DNA of 64,000 bases from Thermoflavifilum aggregans. Its GTDB lineage: Bacteria; Bacteroidota; Bacteroidia; Chitinophagales; Chitinophagaceae. The position numbers were made by a program, and so were the translations under genes. The notes below the pieces were generated by a model. That model did no database searches and was not told where the DNA came from. It saw nothing but the letters and a program-made list of their open reading frames with translations. Below, piece by piece: positions 35,952-44,159 of this stretch. Location: contig NZ_PGFG01000001.1 of NCBI RefSeq assembly GCF_002797735.1, forward strand, positions 2,646,001-2,710,000, written 5' to 3'. How positions within the stretch are numbered: the first letter of the stretch is position 1; every line of letters begins with the position of its first letter.

Positions 35952-37808
35952 TTATTCAACGGTTACCGATTTGGCCAGATTGCGCGGTTTATCTACATCA
36001 TATCCTCTGGCTACGCCAATGTAATATGCCAGCAACTGCAGGGGAATCACATTCAGTATGGGCGCCACCATTTCATCGGCAGCCGGCACTGCTATCACAT
36101 CATCGGCCATTGGCGGCACCACTTCATCGCCTTCCGTAATCACGGCAATAACCTTGCCCCTGCGGGCTTTGATTTCCTGAATATTGGATACAATTTTTTC
36201 GTGAAAACGATCGCGGGTAGCTACAAACAAAACCGGCAAATGTTCATCTACCAGCGCAATCGGGCCATGTTTCATTTCGGCAGCCGGGTAACCTTCGGCA
36301 TGGATATACGAGATTTCTTTCAGCTTCAATGCCCCTTCCAACGCTACCGGGAAATTATATCCCCGACCCAGATACAGAAAATCGCGTGCCGATGCATATT
36401 TTTCTGCTATGGCCTTGATATGTTCATGTTGCTGCAGGATTTCTTTCACCTTTTCCGGAACCAATGCCAGTTCATGCAGCACATGCAAAAATCTTTCCCT
36501 CGATAAAGTACCTTTTTCATAGCCCACCTTCAGCGCTATCATACACAAAACAGCCAGCTGAGCCGTAAATGCCTTGGTGCTGGCTACGCCAATTTCCGGA
36601 CCGGCATGTGTATAGGCTCCTGCGTGCGAAGCACGGGCAATGGAAGAGCCCACCACATTGCAGATGCCAAAGATGATGGCTCCTGCCTTTCTGGCTTCTT
36701 CTATCGCCACCAGGGTATCGGCTGTCTCACCCGACTGGGAAATTGCCATCACTATGTTGCCTGGATGAATCACCGGATTGCGGTACCGGAATTCCGATGC
36801 ATATTCTACTTCCACCGGAATGCGGCAAAGCTCTTCAAACATATATTCTGCCGTGAGCGCAGCATGCCAGGAAGTGCCACAAGCTACCATGATGATGCGC
36901 TGCGCTTCAATAAACTTCTGCATATACTCTTCCACCCCGCGCATGGTAATGATACCCCGTTGTTCATCCAGCCGACCCCGCAGGCTATCAAAGATGGTAT
37001 CGGGCTGCTCAAAAATTTCCTTGAGCATGAAATGATCAAAACCGCCTTTTTCAATAGCTGCCAGCTCCAGATCCAGTTTCTGAATAAATGGCGTTTGCCT
37101 TTCATTGCCCAAATTTTTCAGGATCAGCTCATCGGCTTTGACAATGGCTACTTCATAATCATTCACAAACACCACCTCCTTTGTATATTCAATGATGGGC
37201 GACGGATCGGATGCCAGAAAATGCTCCCCCTTGCCCACCCCGATCACCAACGGTGTGCCTTTGCGGGCTGCAATCAGCGTATCCGGATGATCTGCATCCA
37301 GAATTACGATCACATAAGCCCCTACCACCCTTCGCAAAGCAATGCGCACGGCTTCCTCCAGCGAACACTGGTTGTGTTGCTGAATATCTTCAATGAAATG
37401 AATCAACACTTCCGTGTCGGTATCACTGGCAAATACATGCCCTTTATTCAGCAGTTCCTGCTTTAGGGATGCATAGTTTTCAATGATACCATTGTGTACA
37501 ATCGCCAGGCGGTCGCTGCCCGACAGATGGGGATGTGCATTTCGATCACTGGGTTCGCCATGTGTAGCCCAGCGGGTATGACCAATGCCAGCATGGCTGT
37601 TCAGGTTTTTGCCGGCCAGAAACTCTTCCAGATCGGCTACTTTCCCTTTTCTTTTGTAAACAGCCAGATGCGGATTTTCACCCGACTCACCATCCTGGAT
37701 TAAAGCAATTCCCGCACTGTCATAACCACGATACTCCAGGCGTTTCAGCCCTTTTAAAATAACGGGATAAGCCTGGCGATGACCAATGTAAGCAACGATG
37801 CCACACAT
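35952..37808 (-). CDS. glmS: Glutamine-fructose-6-phosphate aminotransferase (isomerizing)
   Basis: 618 aa enzyme that makes glucosamine-6-phosphate, the entry step to UDP-GlcNAc and peptidoglycan. The N-terminal nucleophile is Cys2 in MCGIVAYIGH; HTRWATHGEPSDRNAHPH marks the glutaminase domain. Two SIS sugar-binding domains follow, with MVACGTSWHAAL and ISQSGETADTL, and the end PRNLAKSVTVE is complete. No ribozyme-like structure was recognised upstream (37809-37963), as expected outside Firmicutes. It probably leads a three-gene transcript with the DUF4954 and quinone-reductase genes. Confidence 0.97.
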   Translation of the reverse strand: MCGIVAYIGHRQAYPVILKGLKRLEYRGYDSAGIALIQDGESGENPHLAVYKRKGKVADLEEFLAGKNLNSHAGIGHTRWATHGEPSDRNAHPHLSGSDRLAIVHNGIIENYASLKQELLNKGHVFASDTDTEVLIHFIEDIQQHNQCSLEEAVRIALRRVVGAYVIVILDADHPDTLIAARKGTPLVIGVGKGEHFLASDPSPIIEYTKEVVFVNDYEVAIVKADELILKNLGNERQTPFIQKLDLELAAIEKGGFDHFMLKEIFEQPDTIFDSLRGRLDEQRGIITMRGVEEYMQKFIEAQRIIMVACGTSWHAALTAEYMFEELCRIPVEVEYASEFRYRNPVIHPGNIVMAISQSGETADTLVAIEEARKAGAIIFGICNVVGSSIARASHAGAYTHAGPEIGVASTKAFTAQLAVLCMIALKVGYEKGTLSRERFLHVLHELALVPEKVKEILQQHEHIKAIAEKYASARDFLYLGRGYNFPVALEGALKLKEISYIHAEGYPAAEMKHGPIALVDEHLPVLFVATRDRFHEKIVSNIQEIKARRGKVIAVITEGDEVVPPMADDVIAVPAADEMVAPILNVIPLQLLAYYIGVARGYDVDKPRNLAKSVTVE

Positions 37809-37963
37809 AAAACTGAGAAAGATTATGGGTGTTTAAAAAAATGCAAACAAATATCCGAATAAATCAACGACCAGTTTATGACTCCCGAAAGGCCAGCAAA
37901 ATTTATCTGTTTTTTGACAGGATTTTGCATGGGTTTTGCTCCTAATTTTTCAAATCTTTGGAT

Positions 37964-38443
37964 ATGAAAACGGCCATGATGCTTGCTTTGTTGTGTGGCA
38001 GCCTGTACATCGCACAGGCACAGCATCGCCTGCAGGGACAGGCCCTGGAGAAAGCCGTGCAGGAAAGGGCCTTTACCTTTTACGCCAATCAGGCTCTCCC
38101 ATTGAAAGGCCGGGTCATCAATCTAACCGATCTGTCGTATACCCTGAAAGTAATGCCCGATTCTCTCTATGCCCATCTGCCGTATTTCGGAGTGGCTTAC
38201 GTGGCGCCTATGAATCCCAATGAAGGTGGTATTCACATTAAAAGCGGAGCCTATCGGTATGAACTGACGCGCAAAAAATCGGGCTGGCATCTGACTCTTT
38301 TTCCCACCGGAAGTGGAGATGTGTATCGGATGGATCTCGATATGAGTACCGACGGATATGCAAGCCTGTATCTAATTCCCAACCAGCGTGAAGCGATTTC
38401 GTATGCAGGAATTATCAGCCAGTCAGATAATCATAAACGATAG
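37964..38443 (+). CDS. DUF4251 exported protein
   Basis: About 159 aa. The ATG at 37964 starts a signal peptide (MKTAMMLALLCGSLYIAQA); the frame to 37958 begins with TTG. The mature part carries ERAFTFYANQALPLKGR and the core YLPYFGVAYVAPMN-like segment (here HLPYFGVAYVAPMNPNEGG), ending in GYASLYLIPNQREAISYAG, which matches DUF4251. This periplasmic family of Bacteroidota has no known function. It is divergent from glmS; an AATCTTTG (37953-37960) right before the ATG is a near-consensus -7 box. Confidence 0.85.
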   Translation: MKTAMMLALLCGSLYIAQAQHRLQGQALEKAVQERAFTFYANQALPLKGRVINLTDLSYTLKVMPDSLYAHLPYFGVAYVAPMNPNEGGIHIKSGAYRYELTRKKSGWHLTLFPTGSGDVYRMDLDMSTDGYASLYLIPNQREAISYAGIISQSDNHKR

Positions 38444-38513
38444 CAGGAAAGTATTTTGCAAAAGATTCAGATAATCAAAAGAAATAAGGGTGTATGTTTT
38501 GCTGTTTCTCCTA

Positions 38514-39786
38514 CTAACCCAGTTTCTGAAGGTTATAAATAAATTTCAGCATAAAATAAAGATGCAATACGCTGTTTTCAGTATCTTCAATATTTGATAT
38601 CTGAAATATCCCGCTGCACATTCACATTCTGATTCAGCAAAGCATAAACAGAAAACTGCAGGCAGCCCTGTTTATCTTTGAATAAAGCAAAGTCGAATGT
38701 GATATTACACAACCAAAGATTCTTTCTGAAACCAGGAGCTATATGGCTATTGTAAACATAACTCAGGTCATTTTCCCATCTGATACGCCAGGGATAGTTC
38801 AATAAGGTAGATAACCCTATACATTGCCTGAAGTTTTGCTGATCAGCAATTGCCTGGGCACTGTAGTGGCCATATTGTTCGTTCAATTCCCATTCCGGTG
38901 TGACCTCAAAAAAATCCTTATATCCGTATGTGAATGATGGATGCAATGACAGGTTATAATTCTGGCTCACATAAGGAGATTGATGAATAAAAGCACGGCG
39001 ATGACTGCTATTGGAATAACTAATCAGATGGATATCCCAATGATGGCCTGCTACTATCGTTATTTTATTGAAGTTCATGTATAATTAAAACCGTAATTAC
39101 CGTTGACATGCATGTAAGTTGTAAGCTAGCGTGGCTGATCATCATAAGAAATTACATTAACAATATCATTTTGATGTTAAAATAAGTCAGATCAAAAAAT
39201 GCATTATTACCAGATGTAAGTGAAAACACGCCATAATTTAGCTTCACTGACCTACATACAGAAGGCTTCAGATGAGGATTTTCATTCATCACATAAAGCG
39301 GATCTTAATGATCAGCCACAGGGAAGAGCTGAGTCGGATCGGGTTGTTGAAAATAAGAATTATAACTAAATATAATTTTATTTCTCCGACCAATTTGATG
39401 TTCGATGCGGATATCAGACGAAATGAAAAACTGATGCTAAAAAAGCCAGATCATAGGTAAATGAATAGTGATGCAATCTGATCAGAATAAAGTTTAGATT
39501 TGGGTGGAGAGTCCACCTGCTGCTGTCAAGTGAAAGACTGATACCTGTATAAGGAATCTGGGTATTATATTGGTTTTGAATCAATTTGAATAAGTGCTGT
39601 CAAATTGCATATACTACCTGTAAGATCATTATAGTAGTTGTAAGTTCTTTTTTCTTACATTCCATTTTCCCAATTGATTGAATATCCTATGTTCATCTGC
39701 ATGGTAGGTGCTACAGGTCTGGTATAGCTAATGTTGGATTTATAATCGTTTTCTCTTAGGCCAGTCAACAAACTGATAGACGGGTA
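38514..39786 (-). pseudogene. Decayed outer-membrane beta-barrel (TonB-receptor-like) gene
   Basis: Translating the minus strand in shifting frames recovers consecutive pieces of the same barrel family as the 2684-5584 gene: NDYKSNISYTRPVAPTMQMN (to a stop at 39655), then YTGISLSLDSSRW, then SYFQQPDPTQLFPVADH, a TAA at 39305-39307, DPLYVMNENPHLKPS, then after a frameshift near 39170 NDIVNVISYDDQPR, a stop, YMHVNGNYGFNY, a 163-codon open piece (38587-39078), a frameshift near 38590, and the C-terminus IEDTENSVLHLYFMLKFIYN. The order and spacing fit the C-terminal half of the family; the signal peptide, regulatory and plug domains are gone. It cannot be expressed as a functional protein. Confidence 0.88.
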
Positions 39787-40046
39787 TCAACCACGGCATA
39801 CAACCGGCATATAAATGCAGGCTTTTACATTTGCCTGCAACTGACCACATACAGCTATGCTGATAAACAGAATCCGCCCGGCATGACCATCTATCGGATT
39901 GTCCATTTTTTCTGATGCATCTATGCGTTAAAAAGAGGCAATTCGAACAGGTGCGTCGCAAAAAATTCTGAGGCCTCTTGTATTTTCTGATTTTTTACCG
40001 TAAATTGGAATTACGCTTTTTACCTGATCACCTAAAACCCACGATC

Positions 40047-40475
40047 ATGATTAATGTAGCCAACATTCTCTCCCGCAAGGATCGCCGGCTGATTTCCGTG
40101 ACGCCCGACACGCCGGTATTGGAAGCCCTCCGCATCATGGCTGATGAAAACGTGGGGTCCGTACTCGTGATGGAAAACAATACCTACAAAGGTTTGCTTA
40201 CCGAACGGGATTATGCCCGCAAAGTGATTCTGAAAGGAAAATCATCTGCCGATACACCGGTTTCAGAAATCATGTCAATGGATCTGCCCCACATTTCTCC
40301 CGAAGATTCCATTGAACATTGTATGGAACTAATGTCCAGCAGGAATATCCGCTACCTGCCCGTATTCCGGAACAACGATCTGGTAGGCATTATTTCCATC
40401 AACGATGTCATTAAGGCTATTATCACCCATCAGGAGCAAACCATTCAGCAGCTTACCTCCTATATTCATTCCTGA
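40047..40475 (+). CDS. CBS-domain pair protein
   Basis: About 142 aa from the ATG at 40047; the longer frame begins with TTG and has an unlikely leader. Two tandem CBS domains (about residues 8-65 and 72-132), with DTPVLEALRIMADENVGSVL and EDSIEHCMELMSSRNIRYLP. CBS pairs bind adenine nucleotides and usually sense energy state. With no attached enzyme or transporter domain, it is a stand-alone regulator of unknown target. It is convergent with rnc. Confidence 0.92.
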   Translation: MINVANILSRKDRRLISVTPDTPVLEALRIMADENVGSVLVMENNTYKGLLTERDYARKVILKGKSSADTPVSEIMSMDLPHISPEDSIEHCMELMSSRNIRYLPVFRNNDLVGIISINDVIKAIITHQEQTIQQLTSYIHS

Positions 40476-40515
40476 TCATCGGAGGCAGAGAAGCAGATAC
40501 AGATTCCATTCATTT

Positions 40516-41256
40516 TCAGACGGAGGGATGATGTTCATTGAGGCCTAACTTTTCCAGAGCCAGTTTAGCAGCCATCTGGCCTGCATCTTTTTTGTTATAG
40601 GCCTTACCGGTGCTGATAATTTTGCCATCCACCACCACTGCAACGGTAAAGATTTTGCGGGCACCTTTCATTTCCTCCTCAATCAGCTCAAACTCCAGTT
40701 GATGGCCATACTTATTGGCCCAGCCGTATAATTTGTTTTTATGGTTGATTTCGGTATGTTCCAGCGCTTCCATGTCCATATACGGCGCAATGATAGATTG
40801 ATATACAAACTGGCGGGCCTTCTCATAACCTTTGTCAAGATAAATGGCTCCCACAAGGGCTTCCAGCGCATTCCCAAAAATATGGCTGATTTTGAGCAGG
40901 CTGTTGTATTTATCGTAATGAACCAGCTTGCGCAGGCCCATTTTAATAGCAATATCGTTGAGCTGTTGGCGGTTCACCATTTTGGACCGCATCTCAGTGA
41001 GATAGCCTTCTGACCGGCCGGGGTATTTGTGATAGAGATAATCTCCTACAATAGCCCCTAGTACGGCATCGCCCAGATATTCGAGGCGTTCGTTGCTTTC
41101 GCGGTTGTGTTCGGTGATGGAGCGATGGCTGAGGGCTGTTTCATACAGCTTCAGATGATGGGGCGTGAATCCAAGGATTTGTTTCAAAGCCTTTTTCAGT
41201 TGCCGGTTCTGATTCACGCCCAACCAGCGGCTCCATATGCGACGTATCGAGGCCAA
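40516..41256 (-). CDS. rnc: Ribonuclease III
   Basis: 246 aa double-strand-specific endoribonuclease for rRNA and mRNA processing. The catalytic signature ERLEYLGDAVLG is at residues 57-68, followed by the second acidic site near HIFGNALEALVGAIYLDKGY, and a C-terminal dsRNA-binding domain (about 170-240, ending KKDAGQMAAKLALEKL). No ATG precedes the conserved region in frame; the only reasonable start is TTG at 41256, 11 nt after the fabF stop. It is the last gene of acpP-fabF-rnc, an order common in Bacteroidota. Confidence 0.95.
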   Translation of the reverse strand: MASIRRIWSRWLGVNQNRQLKKALKQILGFTPHHLKLYETALSHRSITEHNRESNERLEYLGDAVLGAIVGDYLYHKYPGRSEGYLTEMRSKMVNRQQLNDIAIKMGLRKLVHYDKYNSLLKISHIFGNALEALVGAIYLDKGYEKARQFVYQSIIAPYMDMEALEHTEINHKNKLYGWANKYGHQLEFELIEEEMKGARKIFTVAVVVDGKIISTGKAYNKKDAGQMAAKLALEKLGLNEHHPSV

Positions 41257-41267
41257 GGTTGGAATCT

Positions 41268-42521
41268 TCAGGGAACAAATTTCTTGAAGATCACGGACGC
41301 ATTATGTCCGCCAAAGCCAAAGGTATTGCTCAGGGCAGCTCTTACCTGCCTTTGCTGGGCTTTGTTGAATGTGAAATTCAGCCGGGCATCAAGCTGGGGA
41401 TCATCGGTGAAATGATTGATGGTAGGAGGCACCATATCATGCGTCACTGCCAGAATCGAAGCAATGGCTTCAATCGCACCTGCAGCGCCGAGCAGATGGC
41501 CAGTCATGGATTTGGTGGAGCTGATATTGAGCCGGTAAGCTGCCTCACCAAACACCTGTTGGATAGCTTTTATCTCTGCCACATCGCCCAGCGGAGTGGA
41601 AGTGCCATGCACATTGATATAATCAATATCTTCCGGCTTCATTCCCGCATCTGCCAGGGCTTCCCGCATCACATTCACAGCGCCCAGCCCTTCCGGGTGG
41701 GGTGCCGTCACATGATAGGCATCGCCTGTAGCCCCACCGCCTGCAAACTCTGCATAGATGTGTGCCCCGCGTTGCTGTGCGTGGGTCAATTCTTCGAGCA
41801 CCAACCCACCTGCACCTTCACCCATCACAAATCCATCCCTGTCTAGATCAAAGGGACGGGAAGCTGTTTTCGGGTCATCGTTCCGCTCAGAAAGGGCACG
41901 CATGGCGTTAAAACCACCGATGGCCACCTCATTGATCACACTTTCCGAACCACCACAAATTATCACCTTAGCTTTGCCCAGCCGGATCAGGTTAAAAGCT
42001 TCTATGAGCGCGTTAGTGGAAGAAGCACAGGCTGAAACTACAGCAAAATTTGGCCCCCGGAAACCATGACGGATGGAAATCTGCCCCGCTGCAATATCCA
42101 TGATCATCTTGGGAATGAAAAACGGACTGAAACGGGGTGTACCATCCCCCATATAAAACCCCTTAATTTCCTCAATCAGCGTAAACAGGCCACCGATGCC
42201 GGACGACCAGATTACACCCACCTGATCAGGATCAACCGGGGTTTCTTTCAGCCGAGCGTCTGCCACCGCTTGATCAGCACAGATGACTGCCAGCTGCACA
42301 AAAGGATCCATTTTGCGCAGCTCCTTCTTGTCGAGGAACTGCGCCGGATCAAAGTTTTTCAGCTGACAGGCAAATTTGGTTCTGAACCTGGAAGTATCAA
42401 ACGATGTAATGAAATCGGCACCCGAAACACCATTCATCAACCCTGTCCAGTAATCCTGAACAGTATTGCCAATGGGTGTGATGGCACCCAATCCCGTGAT
42501 GACAACGCGTTTTAATTCCAT
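41268..42521 (-). CDS. fabF: 3-oxoacyl-ACP synthase II
   Basis: 417 aa beta-ketoacyl-ACP synthase that elongates acyl-ACP with malonyl-ACP in fatty-acid synthesis. The Cys-His-His triad is visible: Cys165 in VVSACASSTNAL, His305 in NVHGTSTPLGD and His342 in MTGHLLGAAGA. Normal length, cytoplasmic. It lies 29 bp downstream of acpP, its substrate carrier, and 11 bp upstream of rnc. Confidence 0.97.
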   Translation of the reverse strand: MELKRVVITGLGAITPIGNTVQDYWTGLMNGVSGADFITSFDTSRFRTKFACQLKNFDPAQFLDKKELRKMDPFVQLAVICADQAVADARLKETPVDPDQVGVIWSSGIGGLFTLIEEIKGFYMGDGTPRFSPFFIPKMIMDIAAGQISIRHGFRGPNFAVVSACASSTNALIEAFNLIRLGKAKVIICGGSESVINEVAIGGFNAMRALSERNDDPKTASRPFDLDRDGFVMGEGAGGLVLEELTHAQQRGAHIYAEFAGGGATGDAYHVTAPHPEGLGAVNVMREALADAGMKPEDIDYINVHGTSTPLGDVAEIKAIQQVFGEAAYRLNISSTKSMTGHLLGAAGAIEAIASILAVTHDMVPPTINHFTDDPQLDARLNFTFNKAQQRQVRAALSNTFGFGGHNASVIFKKFVP

Positions 42522-42550
42522 TAATCGTTCGACAAAAGACTTTCAGAAAC

Positions 42551-42787
42551 TTACTTTACGTGTTCTTCCAGATAAGCAATAGCCTGGCCAACTGTAGTGA
42601 TGGTTTCAGCCTGTTCATCAGGAATGGAAATATTGAACTCCTTTTCAAATTCCATGATGAGTTCAACGGTGTCCAATGAATCAGCACCTAAATCGTTGGT
42701 GAAGCTGGCTTCCGGTGTAACCTCTGATTCATCTACACCTAACTTGTCCACAATAATCTTTTTGACGCGGGTTGCAATGTCAGACAT
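42551..42787 (-). CDS. acpP: Acyl carrier protein
   Basis: 78 aa acidic protein that carries fatty-acyl intermediates on 4'-phosphopantetheine. The attachment site is Ser37 in [16 protein letters not shown]. Length and charge are typical. It is the first gene of acpP-fabF-rnc. A -7 box lies 29 nt upstream of the ATG. Confidence 0.97.
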   Translation of the reverse strand: MSDIATRVKKIIVDKLGVDESEVTPEASFTNDLGADSLDTVELIMEFEKEFNISIPDEQAETITTVGQAIAYLEEHVK

Positions 42788-42816
42788 AACGGTTAGTGTT
42801 TAAGGTTATTTGACTG

Positions 42817-42824
42817 CAAAAATA
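42817..42824 (-). promoter_or_regulatory. -7 box TATTTTTG upstream of acpP
   Basis: Minus-strand TATTTTTG fits TAnnTTTG and ends 29 nt before the acpP ATG. No TTG at 17-23 nt upstream was seen. Confidence 0.5.
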
Positions 42825-43009
42825 TAATTTTTGAGAAATCTTTTGCTTTCGGTCATTTTTTTGCTCTTTAACTTCTCATTTTCCAATGGCCATATAAGCT
42901 GTTTGAACTTTTTACAGGTTTGATGGAACAATATCCAACATTAATTGAAAAATAGCATTTATTTGCTTAATTCTTCTGAATCCCGCCCCTGTTTCTTTAA
43001 CGATTTCTC

Positions 43010-43017
43010 TAATTTTG
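43010..43017 (+). promoter_or_regulatory. -7 box TAATTTTG upstream of the RND efflux operon
   Basis: TAATTTTG matches TAnnTTTG, 50 nt before the adaptor ATG at 43068. The -33 box is not convincing. Confidence 0.4.
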
Positions 43018-43067
43018 TTAAGCTTTGGCTGTTTTTGCTTTCTCATCTATAAACGATTTCCCGAGAA

Positions 43068-44141
43068 ATGAAAAAATTTTCTGCGGCATCACTGATTTTC
43101 ATCCTGCTGGGCATTACAGCCATCGGCGCGCTGGTGGCCAATAAGCTGAAAAAGGATCGTCAGCTCAGGCAACAGCAAATGCTTGCTCGCCGGGGTTCTG
43201 GTGTGCTGCAGGTTGATGTGTTTGTGGTAAAACCCCAGGTCATCCAGCAAACCCTCGATGCCAGCGGTACGCTGATGAGCAATGAATGGATTAACCTGCA
43301 ACCCGAAGTGAGCGGCCGAATTACCGAACTGAACTTCAGGGAAGGCAGTTACGTGAAAAAAGGCACATTGCTGGTAAAATTGTTTGACGGAGACCTGCAG
43401 GCTCAGCTTCAAAAACTGCAGGCCCAGCTGTCCCTCCAGCAGCTTACTTTGGAACGCCAGGAAAAATTACTGGCCATTAACGGCATCAGCCAGCAGGATG
43501 TGGATAATACCCGCAACCAGATTGCTTCGATCCAAGCCGATATCCGGAACGTACAAGCTCAAATCCGGAAAACTGAAATCTATGCACCTTTTGACGGCGT
43601 GATAGGCCTGCGCAACGTGAGCCTTGGCGCAATTGTCACACCTGCTACCATCATTGCTACCCTTCAGCAGATTGATCCGCTGAAACTCGATTTTACCATC
43701 CCGGAAAAATATGCGCCTTTGATTGACACCCATGTGCCGGTCAGCTTTCGTACAGCAGGATTTGATCAGGATTTTCAGGGACGGATTTATGCTATTGAAC
43801 CCCAAATTGATGAAAACACCCGAACGATCCGGATTCGCTGCCATGTACCCAATCCTGCACAAAAACTGCTGCCGGGAGCCTATGCCGATGTGAAGCTGGT
43901 ATTGAAAAAAATCCCACAGGCATTGATGATTCCCACACAAGCCATTGTCCCGACGACACGCGACCAACAGGTAGTAGTTTACCGGCATGGCAAGGCCAGC
44001 TTTGTAAACGTGCAAACAGGCATCCGCCAGGAAGATTTTATTCAGGTTATCCACGGGCTTTCACCGGGTGATACCGTTTTGATTACCGGGATGATGCAGG
44101 TGCGGCCCGGCGTGCCCTTGCACATTAACCAGGTTCTGTAA
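43068..44141 (+). CDS. RND efflux periplasmic adaptor (membrane fusion protein)
   Basis: 357 aa HlyD/MexA-type adaptor linking the inner-membrane pump to a TolC channel. An N-terminal signal anchor (about residues 5-26) is followed by a biotinyl-lipoyl-like half (QPEVSGRITELNFREGSYVK), an alpha-helical hairpin with Gln-rich coiled coil (about 95-165, LQAQLQKLQAQLS), the second lipoyl half (APFDGVIGLRNVSLGAIV), and a beta-barrel plus membrane-proximal domain. No lipobox Cys. It is the first gene of a three- or four-gene operon. Confidence 0.93.
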   Translation: MKKFSAASLIFILLGITAIGALVANKLKKDRQLRQQQMLARRGSGVLQVDVFVVKPQVIQQTLDASGTLMSNEWINLQPEVSGRITELNFREGSYVKKGTLLVKLFDGDLQAQLQKLQAQLSLQQLTLERQEKLLAINGISQQDVDNTRNQIASIQADIRNVQAQIRKTEIYAPFDGVIGLRNVSLGAIVTPATIIATLQQIDPLKLDFTIPEKYAPLIDTHVPVSFRTAGFDQDFQGRIYAIEPQIDENTRTIRIRCHVPNPAQKLLPGAYADVKLVLKKIPQALMIPTQAIVPTTRDQQVVVYRHGKASFVNVQTGIRQEDFIQVIHGLSPGDTVLITGMMQVRPGVPLHINQVL

Positions 44142-44159
44142 TTTATTTGTGATGAAGCT

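Noticed and set aside
36606-37466. 286-codon plus-strand frame antisense to glmS
   Set aside because: Entirely within the conserved glmS coding region, no recognisable domain or promoter.
37809-37963. Possible glmS ribozyme or riboswitch upstream of glmS
   Set aside because: No ribozyme-like structure seen, the region is short and AT-rich, and such ribozymes belong to Firmicutes.
39740-39961. 73-codon minus-strand frame near the barrel pseudogene
   Set aside because: Its translation is Cys/Arg-rich with no match; the neighbouring frame carries the pseudogene homology, so this is not a gene.
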